NCBI GenBank assembly: GCA_045105615.1
Contig: JBGCDS010000006.1
Coordinates: 1-64,000, forward strand
Length of the DNA: 64,000 bases
Direction: 5' to 3'
DNA from: UBA1858 sp045105615
GTDB lineage: Bacteria; Pseudomonadota; Gammaproteobacteria; UBA4575
Part shown: positions 16,376-25,076 of the stretch, piece after piece
Numbering within the stretch: the first letter of the stretch is position 1
Layout: every line of letters begins with the position of its first letter
Notes under the pieces: model-generated
What the model was told of the DNA's origin: nothing
Databases searched by the model: none
The model's input: the letters and a program-made list of their open reading frames with translations, nothing else
Position numbers and translations under genes: made by a program

Positions 16376-16745
16376 GCTGACCATCAACCTCGCCAGGACG
16401 TGTTAACAGGTATGCAAGCAACGCGATCATTCCAACACCTAACAAGACTAACACTACTACATTAGAAACTATCATTGCTGTTATCACAAACGACGTGATC
16501 ATCGACGCGCTTGCCAATACCTTTACTTTCTGAGGAATGACATGATGTTGCTGCCAATTTTGTATGGATTCTGAAAAGGGTGAATGGTAATACAACCAAT
16601 CATGAAAACGTGGTGATGACTTACTAAAAGCCCAAGTCGCCAATAGCATGAAACAGGTTGAGGGTAGTAGCGGTAAAAATGCACCCAGCACACCTAGCAC
16701 TAACGAAACACCCCCTATTAGTTTTAGTATTAATATTTTCATCAT
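16332..16745 (-). CDS. DUF454 (YbaN family) inner-membrane protein
   Basis: A 137-residue protein with about three or four membrane segments and the YbaN-family core GAFLPLLPSTCFMLLATWAF followed by SSPRFHDWLYYHSPF. Family function is unknown. The last 15 codons overlap the end of oxyR on the other strand, so the two convergent genes share DNA. Confidence 0.88.
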   Translation of the reverse strand: MMKILILKLIGGVSLVLGVLGAFLPLLPSTCFMLLATWAFSKSSPRFHDWLYYHSPFSESIQNWQQHHVIPQKVKVLASASMITSFVITAMIVSNVVVLVLLGVGMIALLAYLLTRPGEVDGQLKKTCSYESHQLIN

Positions 16746-16901
16746 ATTGACCTTGAATGTAATTCACCGACCGACTAGAAATATTTCCGAGGCCCGCTAG
16801 ATAATGAATTATGTACGAAATACTAAAATCAGTAAATTGAATTAATTATATTACAATGATTCATCTATTAAATGAGAGGAGAATTACACTATGTCAATAA
16901 A

Positions 16902-16932
16902 ATAAGCCCCGCAGGGCTTGGGCGAGGCTTAT
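16902..16932 (-). terminator. Overlapping hairpins downstream of MATE gene
   Basis: Two alternative stems share the same left arm. AAGCCC (16904-16909) pairs with GGGCTT (16914-16919), and ATAAGCC (16902-16908) pairs with GGCTTAT (16926-16932). On the minus strand the shorter stem is followed by ATTTTATT, a weak T-tract, which fits a terminator for the MATE gene. On the plus strand it could be part of a structured RNA leader. Confidence 0.5.
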
Positions 16933-16957
16933 CAGCTTAAGTCAGAACAGGGAGGCT

Positions 16958-16987
16958 ATTACTGACTATCACTCAATAGTCAGCAAT
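16958..16987. other. Strong 12-bp hairpin, possible RNA element
   Basis: CTGACTAT (16962-16969) and ATAGTCAG (16976-16983) are perfect complements with a 6-base loop. The stem extends by three more pairs past one mismatch, to 16958 and 16987. No T-tract follows it on either strand. Confidence 0.45.
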
Positions 16988-17111
16988 TCTCATACCAAAA
17001 TTCTTAGACTTTAATATCAACCGCTTAGCCGCTTTAAGACATATGACTAAACAATTACGCACCAAGTCCGTACTTAATTCGCTTTATTCCAGAGCAGTGT
17101 AAAACGACCAA

Positions 17112-18491
17112 CTAATCAATCACTTTCATTGTTTTCCAAGGTCCTTTATAAAAACGCATAAAAAACACTCCACAGTACAAGATTACATTTAAAGTGATAA
17201 TGGACCAAAGCACATAAATATTTGCTTCAAAGTTTTTAATATATAGATAGCAAGGAATCACTAGTAATAATCCAGAAATTATAAAACTCATTTTCATAAT
17301 GAAACGCGTATCACCAGCCCCTTCTAATGCACCGAGAAATACTAAAAATAACGCATCAAACATTCCAAAAAATGCAATAAACTTTAACAACACCACAATC
17401 ATCTCAACACTGCCTTGCATATCACCCAAACCATCTTTCAATGTAAATGGATAAATAAACACTTTAGGAATCGATATGTATAGCAACGCCAACACACCAA
17501 AAAATGCTAACGCAATATGGACTGCTGACCATGTTGCCTTCTCAGCCAGCAGCGGTTTATTCTCTCCCAACCTCTGCCCAACTACTACAGCGACCCCAAT
17601 CATTAAGCCTACCATTGGTAAAAACGATAACGCATTAATATTGAATGCAATATTACTTGCAGCAAGTTCGCGCGTTCCCAATGTTCCAATAAACATAAGA
17701 AATGCGGTGAATGCGGACATATCAATAAACAGTCTCAAACCATTGGGAAAACCAAAATACACCAGGCGGTTGAATAACTTCTTGTCAAATTTCCATGCAG
17801 ATAATAATTGAAAACGACTTCTATACTGACTTTGAAAGATCAATAGCAGTAGAACTATTGATCCTGTAATCACAGCAATATTGGTTGCAGTTGCTGCACC
17901 ACGAATACCCATTTCAGTAAAGCCAAATTTCCCGAATATGAAAATGTAATCCAATAGGATATTCATTACGGTAATTAATACACTCACCCACATAATCACC
18001 ATAGTCTTACCTAGACCCGAGAAGAAACTAGACAGAGTATTATTTAATACCACGAAGAACGCGGAATACATTAAGATCTTAAAATAATCTACTTCTAATG
18101 ATTGAAGCGATTCCGAATGATCGATTAACGCAAAAAACTCTTCTGCCCAAAGATATGCCGGAATAATAATAAATATAGACAAACCACTAAAGTAAATACC
18201 CTGCCAGACTACCGCACCTATTTTTTGTTCTTCGTTAGCGCCAAAATATTGCGCAACAAATGTATTGACATAGGCAGCCGTCCCTATAAACAAACACATC
18301 ATGGCAAAGCTAGCCATCCCCGCAGGCATGGCTGCAGCAATCGCTTCTGACGAATACCAAGACAAAAACATGCGATCTACAAACAGCAATATGCTCCATG
18401 CGCCGGTGCTGAGAATTAATGGCACAGCAATCACCAATACTTCACGATAGCCACCATCGTCAGACCAACGTGTTTTAAGTGCTTTTAACAT
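17112..18491 (-). CDS. MATE family multidrug efflux transporter
   Basis: A 459-residue inner-membrane antiporter with twelve hydrophobic segments arranged in two halves, as in NorM/DinF. Family markers are the first-helix run VPLILSTGAWSILLFVDRMFLSWYS and a second-half NINALSFLPMVGLMIGVAVVVGQRLGEN. MATE proteins exchange Na+ or H+ for cationic drugs or metabolites. A conserved Asp of the first half (DRMF) is present. It stands alone on the minus strand, 64 bases after the M48 peptidase gene, which runs the same way. Confidence 0.9.
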   Translation of the reverse strand: MLKALKTRWSDDGGYREVLVIAVPLILSTGAWSILLFVDRMFLSWYSSEAIAAAMPAGMASFAMMCLFIGTAAYVNTFVAQYFGANEEQKIGAVVWQGIYFSGLSIFIIIPAYLWAEEFFALIDHSESLQSLEVDYFKILMYSAFFVVLNNTLSSFFSGLGKTMVIMWVSVLITVMNILLDYIFIFGKFGFTEMGIRGAATATNIAVITGSIVLLLLIFQSQYRSRFQLLSAWKFDKKLFNRLVYFGFPNGLRLFIDMSAFTAFLMFIGTLGTRELAASNIAFNINALSFLPMVGLMIGVAVVVGQRLGENKPLLAEKATWSAVHIALAFFGVLALLYISIPKVFIYPFTLKDGLGDMQGSVEMIVVLLKFIAFFGMFDALFLVFLGALEGAGDTRFIMKMSFIISGLLLVIPCYLYIKNFEANIYVLWSIITLNVILYCGVFFMRFYKGPWKTMKVID

Positions 18492-18555
18492 TATGAATTG
18501 TGATCCACTGTTCTGCCAGTAGAGAATAGTGCTTAGCGTTTGCTTGGACTAATCG

Positions 18556-19581
18556 CTATCTGTTTGAACTGTTATCTATAAAAGGCTGTATACGTTCTTG
18601 GGTAGCTGGATGAGTAGACAGATAAGAAAACGCATCATCTTCATGATCTTCGCCATGCTCTCCAGTAATTTTTTGCAATATGGTTGCAAAGTGATTGGTA
18701 TCCATATTATGTGCAAGCATATAGTCTAACGCATATCTATCTGCTTCCAACTCGAATTTACGCGAATAATTTGTTTCCAATAAAATAATGGGCATAGCTG
18801 CTGCAAACCCACTTGTAGAACCAACATCACCAGTCACTGCAGTTAATAATAGAGCAATAGCTGAACTCTGCAAGACTGATCTTAAACCATGTTCATGCAC
18901 AACATGGCCAATCTCATGTGCAAGCACGGATAGCACCTCATCATCATGATCTGCAATGTCTACCAATTCATCAGTCACTATTATATGTCCTGAAGGCAAT
19001 GCAAATGCATTGGCTCCAACCCCCTGCCTGAACAACAATTGATAATTATGTTCATCATTAGAGTTCTTTACCATGACAGAAAATTTATTTTGTAACCTTT
19101 GTTTAGTCTGCTCATCAAGATCAGACGCACTCAATATTCCCTCATCTAATATAGACAAAGTGCCTTCGGTGAGTTTTTCGTCAACGCTAACAGGCAATGC
19201 CTGTGCAACTGTTTTCGCCAACGCAGGAATACCATGCACAATCATGCTCCAAGTAAAGCCAGCGACAATCACTGACGCGAGCAATACATAATGCCAACGA
19301 GACTCTAAACCATGTAAGTATTGACTGATGACAGAGCGAGAATATTGATCCTCTAATCGATTGATCTCTTGGTGGGCATTCGCTTCGCATTTCGCGCCAT
19401 TAGGCAGCTGCAAACTTCTGACTGTATTGCCCAATTGACCACCAACCTTAAGATCTTGCCAATGACAACTATAAGACACTTCAGAACTGATAAAATTAGC
19501 TTTACCATTATCACTAACTACAACAGTCACTAATTTTCCTACCGGATGAACTCCGTCATAATATGTCGCTTCGAATTTCAT
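18556..19581 (-). CDS. M48 family metallopeptidase, membrane-anchored
   Basis: A 341-residue Zn peptidase of the M48 family. The zinc motif is H222-E223-x-x-H226 (AHEIGHVVHEHG), and the third ligand lies in the later ELEADRYALDYML stretch. A single membrane helix at about residues 96-113 (YVLLASVIVAGFTWSMIV) precedes the peptidase domain. The N-terminal part (1-80) is a separate small domain unlike HtpX. The start follows the DUF898 gene by two bases, so the two form an operon. DUF898 (YjgN) genes next to M48 peptidases recur in other proteobacteria; together they probably act on envelope proteins. Confidence 0.88.
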   Translation of the reverse strand: MKFEATYYDGVHPVGKLVTVVVSDNGKANFISSEVSYSCHWQDLKVGGQLGNTVRSLQLPNGAKCEANAHQEINRLEDQYSRSVISQYLHGLESRWHYVLLASVIVAGFTWSMIVHGIPALAKTVAQALPVSVDEKLTEGTLSILDEGILSASDLDEQTKQRLQNKFSVMVKNSNDEHNYQLLFRQGVGANAFALPSGHIIVTDELVDIADHDDEVLSVLAHEIGHVVHEHGLRSVLQSSAIALLLTAVTGDVGSTSGFAAAMPIILLETNYSRKFELEADRYALDYMLAHNMDTNHFATILQKITGEHGEDHEDDAFSYLSTHPATQERIQPFIDNSSNR

Positions 19582-19583
19582 TA

Positions 19584-20690
19584 TTACATAGCAATATCAA
19601 TATCTAGGAAGTCACCCATCTCACTACCTACAGTACCTACCTGTTCTTGCTGATTGGCTGTAATAACCTTCAAGTCAGCTAACGATGATACATTTACACT
19701 TTCAATGCGATATCTAGCGAGTCTTATCTTAGCCCAAGGAATCAATAACCCAACACTCAGTATTATTCCTAGCGTATTAGTTAAATAAATAAATAACATT
19801 TTGCCTGTGCCTAGTTTTCCATTAAACGCCATCAAAGGCACCGTCTGCGCAGTCAGCACATGCGCAGATGCTTTATTTAGTGAAGTGTTAGACCACACGG
19901 TATTAAATACATTTGCCTGCACATAGGCATACGCAAGATAATAACCCATAAAATAAACAACCGTGGCAAACACTATCGACATTGACGCCATTGAAGGCGT
20001 AGCAGAGTTAGCCTCAGGATCAGCATTCATCGCACCCATTATAGAAGTCATGCTGGCTCCAGACATTACAACAATGATAACTAGAGTTAGTATCATTATT
20101 ATCAAACCGATAATATGATATTTATAAAATGCTTTTATAGAACTTTTGAAATGAAATATATATTGACCAAATCCGTGGTTGTCTACTCGATACTTTTGTA
20201 TCGCATGAATTAACCATGGGTAAGCCAAACCAAGCGTAAGAATCACCAATAGAGTTAAACCAATGAATATTTTCACAGCATCCACCAGATTTCTCTGGAA
20301 TGAAAAATTTAAATTTCGATATGACGTATAGCGTGCATTAAACATCATGCTACGCATCACCAACCAGGGGGTAAGCAGAAAGAACAACGCAAAAAATATA
20401 AGATTAGCTAACGGATAAAACTGAGAAAGAATAGACACTGCCACTAATGCCGATACGACAATAATACGCCCTTTTAATATTGCGATAGGACTTGCAGTAT
20501 ATTCAAAAGGCGAACCATCAAGCACTGTATTACCGTAAAAATATTGTTTGTTACGTACTTTAGCCCAAGCAGAATAAATACCTAAAGTAATAATACTGAG
20601 CAATATATTTACAATCCAAACACGAAAGTACTCACCAGCCTTACCGTTGAATTCAAGCGTTACTGGCTTGAGCATTTTATCTTCCATCAT
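19584..20690 (-). CDS. DUF898 (YjgN family) membrane protein
   Basis: A 368-residue polytopic protein with the YjgN features: repeated FNGKAGEYFRVWIVNILLS and FNGKLGTGKMLFIYLTNTL segments, and the two LGIYSAWAKVRNKQYFYGNT/LLIPWAKIRLARYRIE signatures. These mark a duplicated architecture, with about eight hydrophobic helices in all. Function unknown. The first gene of an operon with the M48 peptidase. Confidence 0.88.
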   Translation of the reverse strand: MMEDKMLKPVTLEFNGKAGEYFRVWIVNILLSIITLGIYSAWAKVRNKQYFYGNTVLDGSPFEYTASPIAILKGRIIVVSALVAVSILSQFYPLANLIFFALFFLLTPWLVMRSMMFNARYTSYRNLNFSFQRNLVDAVKIFIGLTLLVILTLGLAYPWLIHAIQKYRVDNHGFGQYIFHFKSSIKAFYKYHIIGLIIMILTLVIIVVMSGASMTSIMGAMNADPEANSATPSMASMSIVFATVVYFMGYYLAYAYVQANVFNTVWSNTSLNKASAHVLTAQTVPLMAFNGKLGTGKMLFIYLTNTLGIILSVGLLIPWAKIRLARYRIESVNVSSLADLKVITANQQEQVGTVGSEMGDFLDIDIAM

Positions 20691-20828
20691 TACGAATCCT
20701 CAACACAGTCTAAATAATATTAAATATAAAATTTAATTGAATTTTACAATATTATTTTAATTTTCCTGTAAAACTAGACCTCTAACAGCTCCACATGGCC
20801 TGATGAGCAAGCAGACCTACTTAACGGT

Positions 20829-21722
20829 CTATTCACGCTGAGTAATTCTATTTGATATCTTGCCAATATTTTCTACTTCACATTCCACTAGGTCACCCGG
20901 CATAAGAAACTCTGGTGGTGTGCGCGCATAACCAACACCACTAGGTGTCCCAGTTGCAATTATATCGCCTGCCTCAAGCTCCATCCCCTGTGATAGCACA
21001 GAGATAACATTAGCAATTGAAAAGATCTGATGCTTGGTATTGGACGCTTGTTTCAAATCACCATTCACCCAACTTCGCAACTGTAGATCATGAGGGTCTT
21101 TTATCTCATCTGCCGTCACAATCACTGGCCCCATGGGGCAGCAACCACGGTAACTTTTGCCAATGTAAAATTGTTTGTGCCACTTTTGTCTATCGCGTGC
21201 AGTCACATCATTAATCACCGTATAACCAAATACATGCTGCATGGCATCTTCCTCACTGATAGCAAAACCAGGTTTGCCAATGATGACACCAAGCTCTGCT
21301 TCCCAGTCCATTTTTGCAGATACCTTGGTATCGATCTCGATATCACTATAAGGCCCATTCATACTATTAGCGGCTTTAGTAAAAACAATCGGCGACCTGG
21401 GTAGTTTTACTTCTTCTTGTTTAGCAGCTGATGTTTCAGAGACGTGATCGACATAATTTAGCCCAAGACAGATGACATTTTGGCGCGGCCTAGGAATAGG
21501 TGAGCATAACGTGATTTGCTCACCCATTACGCAATGCGCATCTTGCGCCGTTTGGCTAATTGTTACCAAGTTATTCCAGGCTGAATTGCCGGCATCTAAC
21601 AACGTCAGCATAGAGTCGATAGCAGCATCCCAGCTTGGGTGTTTATTTGGTAGAAATATGCGCTCACCCTGCTCAACCCCTAACCACACCCTGTTTTCAT
21701 ACTCACAACTAACTAAACGCAT
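20829..21722 (-). CDS. Fumarylacetoacetate hydrolase family protein
   Basis: A 297-residue enzyme of the FAH superfamily. The metal-binding region has WEAELGVIIG with the Glu ligands, YTVINDVTARDRQ and the ATGTPSGVGYAR ending typical of FAHD1-type proteins. The first 70 residues form the small N-terminal domain. Members hydrolyse C-C bonds of acylpyruvates, 2-hydroxyhepta-2,4-diene-1,7-dioate or oxaloacetate. The actual substrate cannot be told. It stands alone on the minus strand. An ACCGA/TCGGT inverted repeat at 21771-21783 lies about 50 bases upstream. Confidence 0.88.
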   Translation of the reverse strand: MRLVSCEYENRVWLGVEQGERIFLPNKHPSWDAAIDSMLTLLDAGNSAWNNLVTISQTAQDAHCVMGEQITLCSPIPRPRQNVICLGLNYVDHVSETSAAKQEEVKLPRSPIVFTKAANSMNGPYSDIEIDTKVSAKMDWEAELGVIIGKPGFAISEEDAMQHVFGYTVINDVTARDRQKWHKQFYIGKSYRGCCPMGPVIVTADEIKDPHDLQLRSWVNGDLKQASNTKHQIFSIANVISVLSQGMELEAGDIIATGTPSGVGYARTPPEFLMPGDLVECEVENIGKISNRITQRE

Positions 21723-21862
21723 AATGCCCCTTATCTATCCTTTATTTGTCATTCATCCATTGCTGCTCTAACCGATATTCGGTACAAATCGCAAACACAT
21801 GATGTAAGCTTGAGCGTCATACACAGGTCTATTCTGAATGTACATACAACCAAAAGCTTAAC

Positions 21863-23989
21863 GTGAAAAGAATTATAATATTTTTAGTCATCATTGCCTC
21901 GATTATTTTTGGCCTGACCTATTTTGACATTGGTAGCTATCTCACATTCAGCGAACTGAAAGAGCGCCAATCTGAACTACAGTCACTAGTTAGCAACAAC
22001 CCATTCAAAGCTGCCGCAATATTCTTTTCTATCTATGTGATTGCCACCGCCATTTCTGTACCAGGTGCTTTTATATTTACACTCGCTGGCGGCGCACTAT
22101 TTGGTTTAACTCAAGGTACGATATTAGTATCATTTGCCTCTACCATTGGCGCATTGTTTGCCTATCTAGTGGCTCGCTACTTTCTGCATGATGTTGTACA
22201 AAACAAATTTTCTGACCGACTTGGACTAATTAACCGCAAAGTTGATGAAGAAGGCGCATTTTATCTATTATTCCTGCGCTTAGTTCCTGTATTTCCTTTT
22301 TTCCTGGTGAACTTGGTAATGGCGTTAACACCGATTCGCGCATTTACTTTTTATTGGGTCAGCCAACTTGGCATGCTTCCTGCCACATTAATATATGTGA
22401 ATGCAGGTACGCAAATAGCTAAGATCTCTTCACCCGGTGACATTGCCTCACCATCATTAATTTTCGCATTGGTGTTACTTGGTATTTTGCCATTCATCAC
22501 TAAAGGCATTATGTCTATATTAAAAAGTAAACGCGTATATAAAAAATTTACAAAACCCACTTCATTTGAATACAACACTATCGTTGTTGGCGGCGGCTCT
22601 GCTGGCTTGGTTGCGTCTTACACAACTAGCACTCTACAAGGCAAGGTCCTATTAGTTGAGAGACATCAAATGGGTGGTGACTGTCTAAACACTGGATGTG
22701 TTCCCTCCAAGTCTATTTTACGCAGCGCAAAGTTTGTCGCTGATTTAAAAGATTTTGAATCCTATGGTTTATCCAAGGCTAATTACGAGCTTGAATTTAA
22801 AAATATCATGTCAAGAGTTCATGACAAGATTGCAGTGATAGAGCCAAAAGACTCTGTTGCGCGTTACACAGAGTTAGGTGTTGAGTGTGAACAGGGGGAT
22901 GCAGCTATCATTTCACCATGGCAAGTAAAAATTAATGACAAAACATTAAACACCAAAAATATTATCATCGCCACTGGTGCTTCTCCAGCATTGCCTGATA
23001 TTACAGACCTAGATAAAATTCCTTACTATACAACTGACACCGTCTGGTCAATAACTGAGGCGCCTAAAAAATTATTAGTCATTGGCGCTGGGCCCATTGG
23101 TTGTGAACTAGGGCAGGCCTTTGCACGATTGGGTTCTGATGTTTCTATCGCGAATAATCACGCAACAATCTTACCTAACGAAGATGCTGAAGCAGCCAAG
23201 ATCGTTGAGGCATCACTATTAAAAGACGACATCACACTATTGAATAACTTCAAGTCTGATAAATTCATCAATGACTTCGACAATTACTCTTTAGTTGGTA
23301 CACAAGACGATTCAATTACCAATATCAGCTTTACACACTTATTAATCGCCACTGGTCGAAAAGCAAACATTGAAGGTATGGATGCCCTTGATTTAGAAAT
23401 TAACGATCAGGGCCGCATAGAAACTAACGCAACATTACAAACAATGTATCCTAATGTTTATGCCTGCGGCGATGTCACTAGTTCTATGCAGTATACGCAT
23501 ACGGCTTCTCATCAAGCCTGGTATGCAGCATTCAATGCATTATTTCATCCGATAAAGAAATTTAAGTGCACGCTAAACAATATACCTCGTGCTGTATTCA
23601 CTGATCCTGAAATCACTAGCGTGGGTATTACCGAGCAACAAGCGATCGACCAGGGTATAAACCATCAAGTCACTACTTTTCCTATGGATGATATTGATCG
23701 CGCAATTACCGATAATGCTACAGCAGGATTTGTTAAAGTTATCACTCCGGTAAATAGTGATGAAATACTAGGCGTATGCATTGTCGGCGAACATGCTAGC
23801 GAATTAATTGCTGAATTTGTACTCGCCAAAACCAATGGCCTAGGTTTGAATAAAATATTGAAAACAGTACACATCTACCCAACCAGAAGTGAAATCAACC
23901 GAATGGTTGCTGGAAAATGGCGTCGCTCTAAATTAACTGCACGCACTCTTGATATACTAAAAAAATTCCAATCATGGAGACTAGGTTAA
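21863..23989 (+). CDS. TVP38/TMEM64 membrane domain fused to FAD disulfide oxidoreductase
   Basis: A 708-residue two-domain protein from a GTG start. Residues 1-230 form a TVP38/DedA-type membrane domain with SVPGAFIFTLAGGALFGLTQG and FRLVPVFPFFLVNL-like segments. From about residue 236 a mercuric-reductase/lipoamide-dehydrogenase-type reductase follows: FAD fold TIVVGGGSAGLVAS, redox-active Cys274/Cys279 (GGDCLNTGCVPSKS), NAD(P) fold LLVIGAGPIGCELG, and a C-terminal dimer domain with HIYPTRSE. That last motif has the HxxP of LpdA-type enzymes. Mercury-specific C-terminal cysteines are absent. The enzyme would place a dithiol reductase at the inner membrane. It is four bases from the ArsS-like radical SAM gene. 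Confidence 0.88.
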   Translation: MKRIIIFLVIIASIIFGLTYFDIGSYLTFSELKERQSELQSLVSNNPFKAAAIFFSIYVIATAISVPGAFIFTLAGGALFGLTQGTILVSFASTIGALFAYLVARYFLHDVVQNKFSDRLGLINRKVDEEGAFYLLFLRLVPVFPFFLVNLVMALTPIRAFTFYWVSQLGMLPATLIYVNAGTQIAKISSPGDIASPSLIFALVLLGILPFITKGIMSILKSKRVYKKFTKPTSFEYNTIVVGGGSAGLVASYTTSTLQGKVLLVERHQMGGDCLNTGCVPSKSILRSAKFVADLKDFESYGLSKANYELEFKNIMSRVHDKIAVIEPKDSVARYTELGVECEQGDAAIISPWQVKINDKTLNTKNIIIATGASPALPDITDLDKIPYYTTDTVWSITEAPKKLLVIGAGPIGCELGQAFARLGSDVSIANNHATILPNEDAEAAKIVEASLLKDDITLLNNFKSDKFINDFDNYSLVGTQDDSITNISFTHLLIATGRKANIEGMDALDLEINDQGRIETNATLQTMYPNVYACGDVTSSMQYTHTASHQAWYAAFNALFHPIKKFKCTLNNIPRAVFTDPEITSVGITEQQAIDQGINHQVTTFPMDDIDRAITDNATAGFVKVITPVNSDEILGVCIVGEHASELIAEFVLAKTNGLGLNKILKTVHIYPTRSEINRMVAGKWRRSKLTARTLDILKKFQSWRLG

Positions 23990-23993
23990 CAAT

Positions 23994-24989
23994 ATGCGCG
24001 AAACTAAACATTTGTTATTCCCTGGCAACTTCCCTGTAATTAAAAGAAGCAATCTAACCACATTACAAGTCAACCTTGGTTACAAGTGCAATCAGTCCTG
24101 TACACACTGTCATGTTAATGCTGGGCCTAATCGCACTGAAATGATGGATGATGCAACGCTAGATTTAATCATCAAATACATCTCTGAAAATAATGTATCG
24201 CTACTCGATGTCACTGGCGGCGCACCAGAACTTCACCCACGATTTCGCGAGCTAGTCATCGCTGCAAGAAAAGCTGGCGTGACTTTACGTGACCGATGTA
24301 ATCTAACTATTCTGTTTGAACCTAACCAAGAAGATCTGGCACAGTTTTTGGCCGATAATCATGTTGAAATAGTTGCGTCTCTCCCCTGTTACACAGAAGA
24401 CACTGTCAACAAGCAGCGCGGCAAAGGTGTATTCACGCTAAGCATTGAAGCTTTACAACAACTAAACACACTTGGCTATGCTACGGACAGCGCACTCAAT
24501 TTACACTTAGTCTTCAATCCTAGTGGCCCAGTATTACCACCCTCTCAGGTAGAACTAGAAAAGCAGTACAAGGAACGTCTATTAGAAGATCATAACGTTA
24601 GGTTTAATGACCTCTTTGTCATTACTAATATGCCTATTCAGCGCTTTGGTAGCAGTCTACTTTCTACTGGCCATTTTGATGGTTATATGGATACCTTACG
24701 CGCTAATCACCAAGACGATAATCTTGACACCGTCATGTGTAGAGACACAGTCAGCATTGACTGGCAGGGTAACGTGTATGACTGCGACTTTAACCAAATG
24801 CTAGAAGAACCTGTGTATTCAAAAGAGAAACAGGCATTACATATACGTGATTTATTTGCTACTAATCTCAGTGATTTATCGATAAAGACTGGCAACCATT
24901 GTTTTGGTTGTACTGCCGGCCAGGGTAGCAGCTGTTCTGGTGCATTATCTGACGCACTATTAGACACAGCCGCCGAATCCGTAAATTAG
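23994..24989 (+). CDS. arsS: Arsenosugar biosynthesis-type radical SAM protein (ArsS-like)
   Basis: A 331-residue radical SAM enzyme. The cluster motif is C32-x3-C36-x2-C39 (CNQSCTHCH). The C-terminal domain (DUF3641) has MCRDTVSIDWQGNVYDCDFN and the Cys-rich end CFGCTAGQGSSCSGAL, the position where some family members carry selenocysteine; here it is Cys. ArsS adds the 5'-deoxyadenosyl group to dimethylarsinous acid in arsenosugar synthesis. No arsM or other ars gene is adjacent, so arsenic as substrate is an inference from the family. It follows the TVP38-oxidoreductase fusion after four bases and is probably co-translated with it. Confidence 0.88.
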   Translation: MRETKHLLFPGNFPVIKRSNLTTLQVNLGYKCNQSCTHCHVNAGPNRTEMMDDATLDLIIKYISENNVSLLDVTGGAPELHPRFRELVIAARKAGVTLRDRCNLTILFEPNQEDLAQFLADNHVEIVASLPCYTEDTVNKQRGKGVFTLSIEALQQLNTLGYATDSALNLHLVFNPSGPVLPPSQVELEKQYKERLLEDHNVRFNDLFVITNMPIQRFGSSLLSTGHFDGYMDTLRANHQDDNLDTVMCRDTVSIDWQGNVYDCDFNQMLEEPVYSKEKQALHIRDLFATNLSDLSIKTGNHCFGCTAGQGSSCSGALSDALLDTAAESVN

Positions 24990-25009
24990 CATCAACCTTA
25001 TCTTCTCTA

Positions 25010-25040
25010 ATACACTATATATAGTACTTGTGTAGTGTAT
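25010..25040. promoter_or_regulatory. Inverted repeats upstream of RND efflux operon, candidate operator
   Basis: ATACACTA (25010-25017) and TAGTGTAT (25033-25040) form a perfect inverted repeat with a 15-base spacer. Nested in it is a perfect 12-base palindrome, ACTATATATAGT (25014-25025). The block lies 37 bases before the adaptor's ATG. This fits an operator for a dimeric regulator such as TetR, but no regulator gene is near. Confidence 0.45.
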
Positions 25041-25076
25041 GTATTCTGCGTGTATAAGGTACAATCACTACTATTC

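Larger units (their letters stand above)
16746..17111. other. Intergenic region with nested and adjacent hairpins
   Basis: About 366 bases between the DUF454 gene and the MATE gene, both read leftward. It has two structured elements, 16902-16932 and 16958-16987, described separately. A four-codon plus-strand frame (ATG at 16891, stop at 16903-16905) follows a good ribosome-site-like AGAGGAGA at 16875-16882. Otherwise I see no gene; it is A/T-rich from 16746 to 16870. Confidence 0.5.

Noticed and set aside
21771..21783. ACCGA/TCGGT inverted repeat upstream of the FAH gene and the TVP38 fusion
   Set aside because: Only five base pairs with a 3-base gap; too short to assign a role, although it lies between divergent genes.
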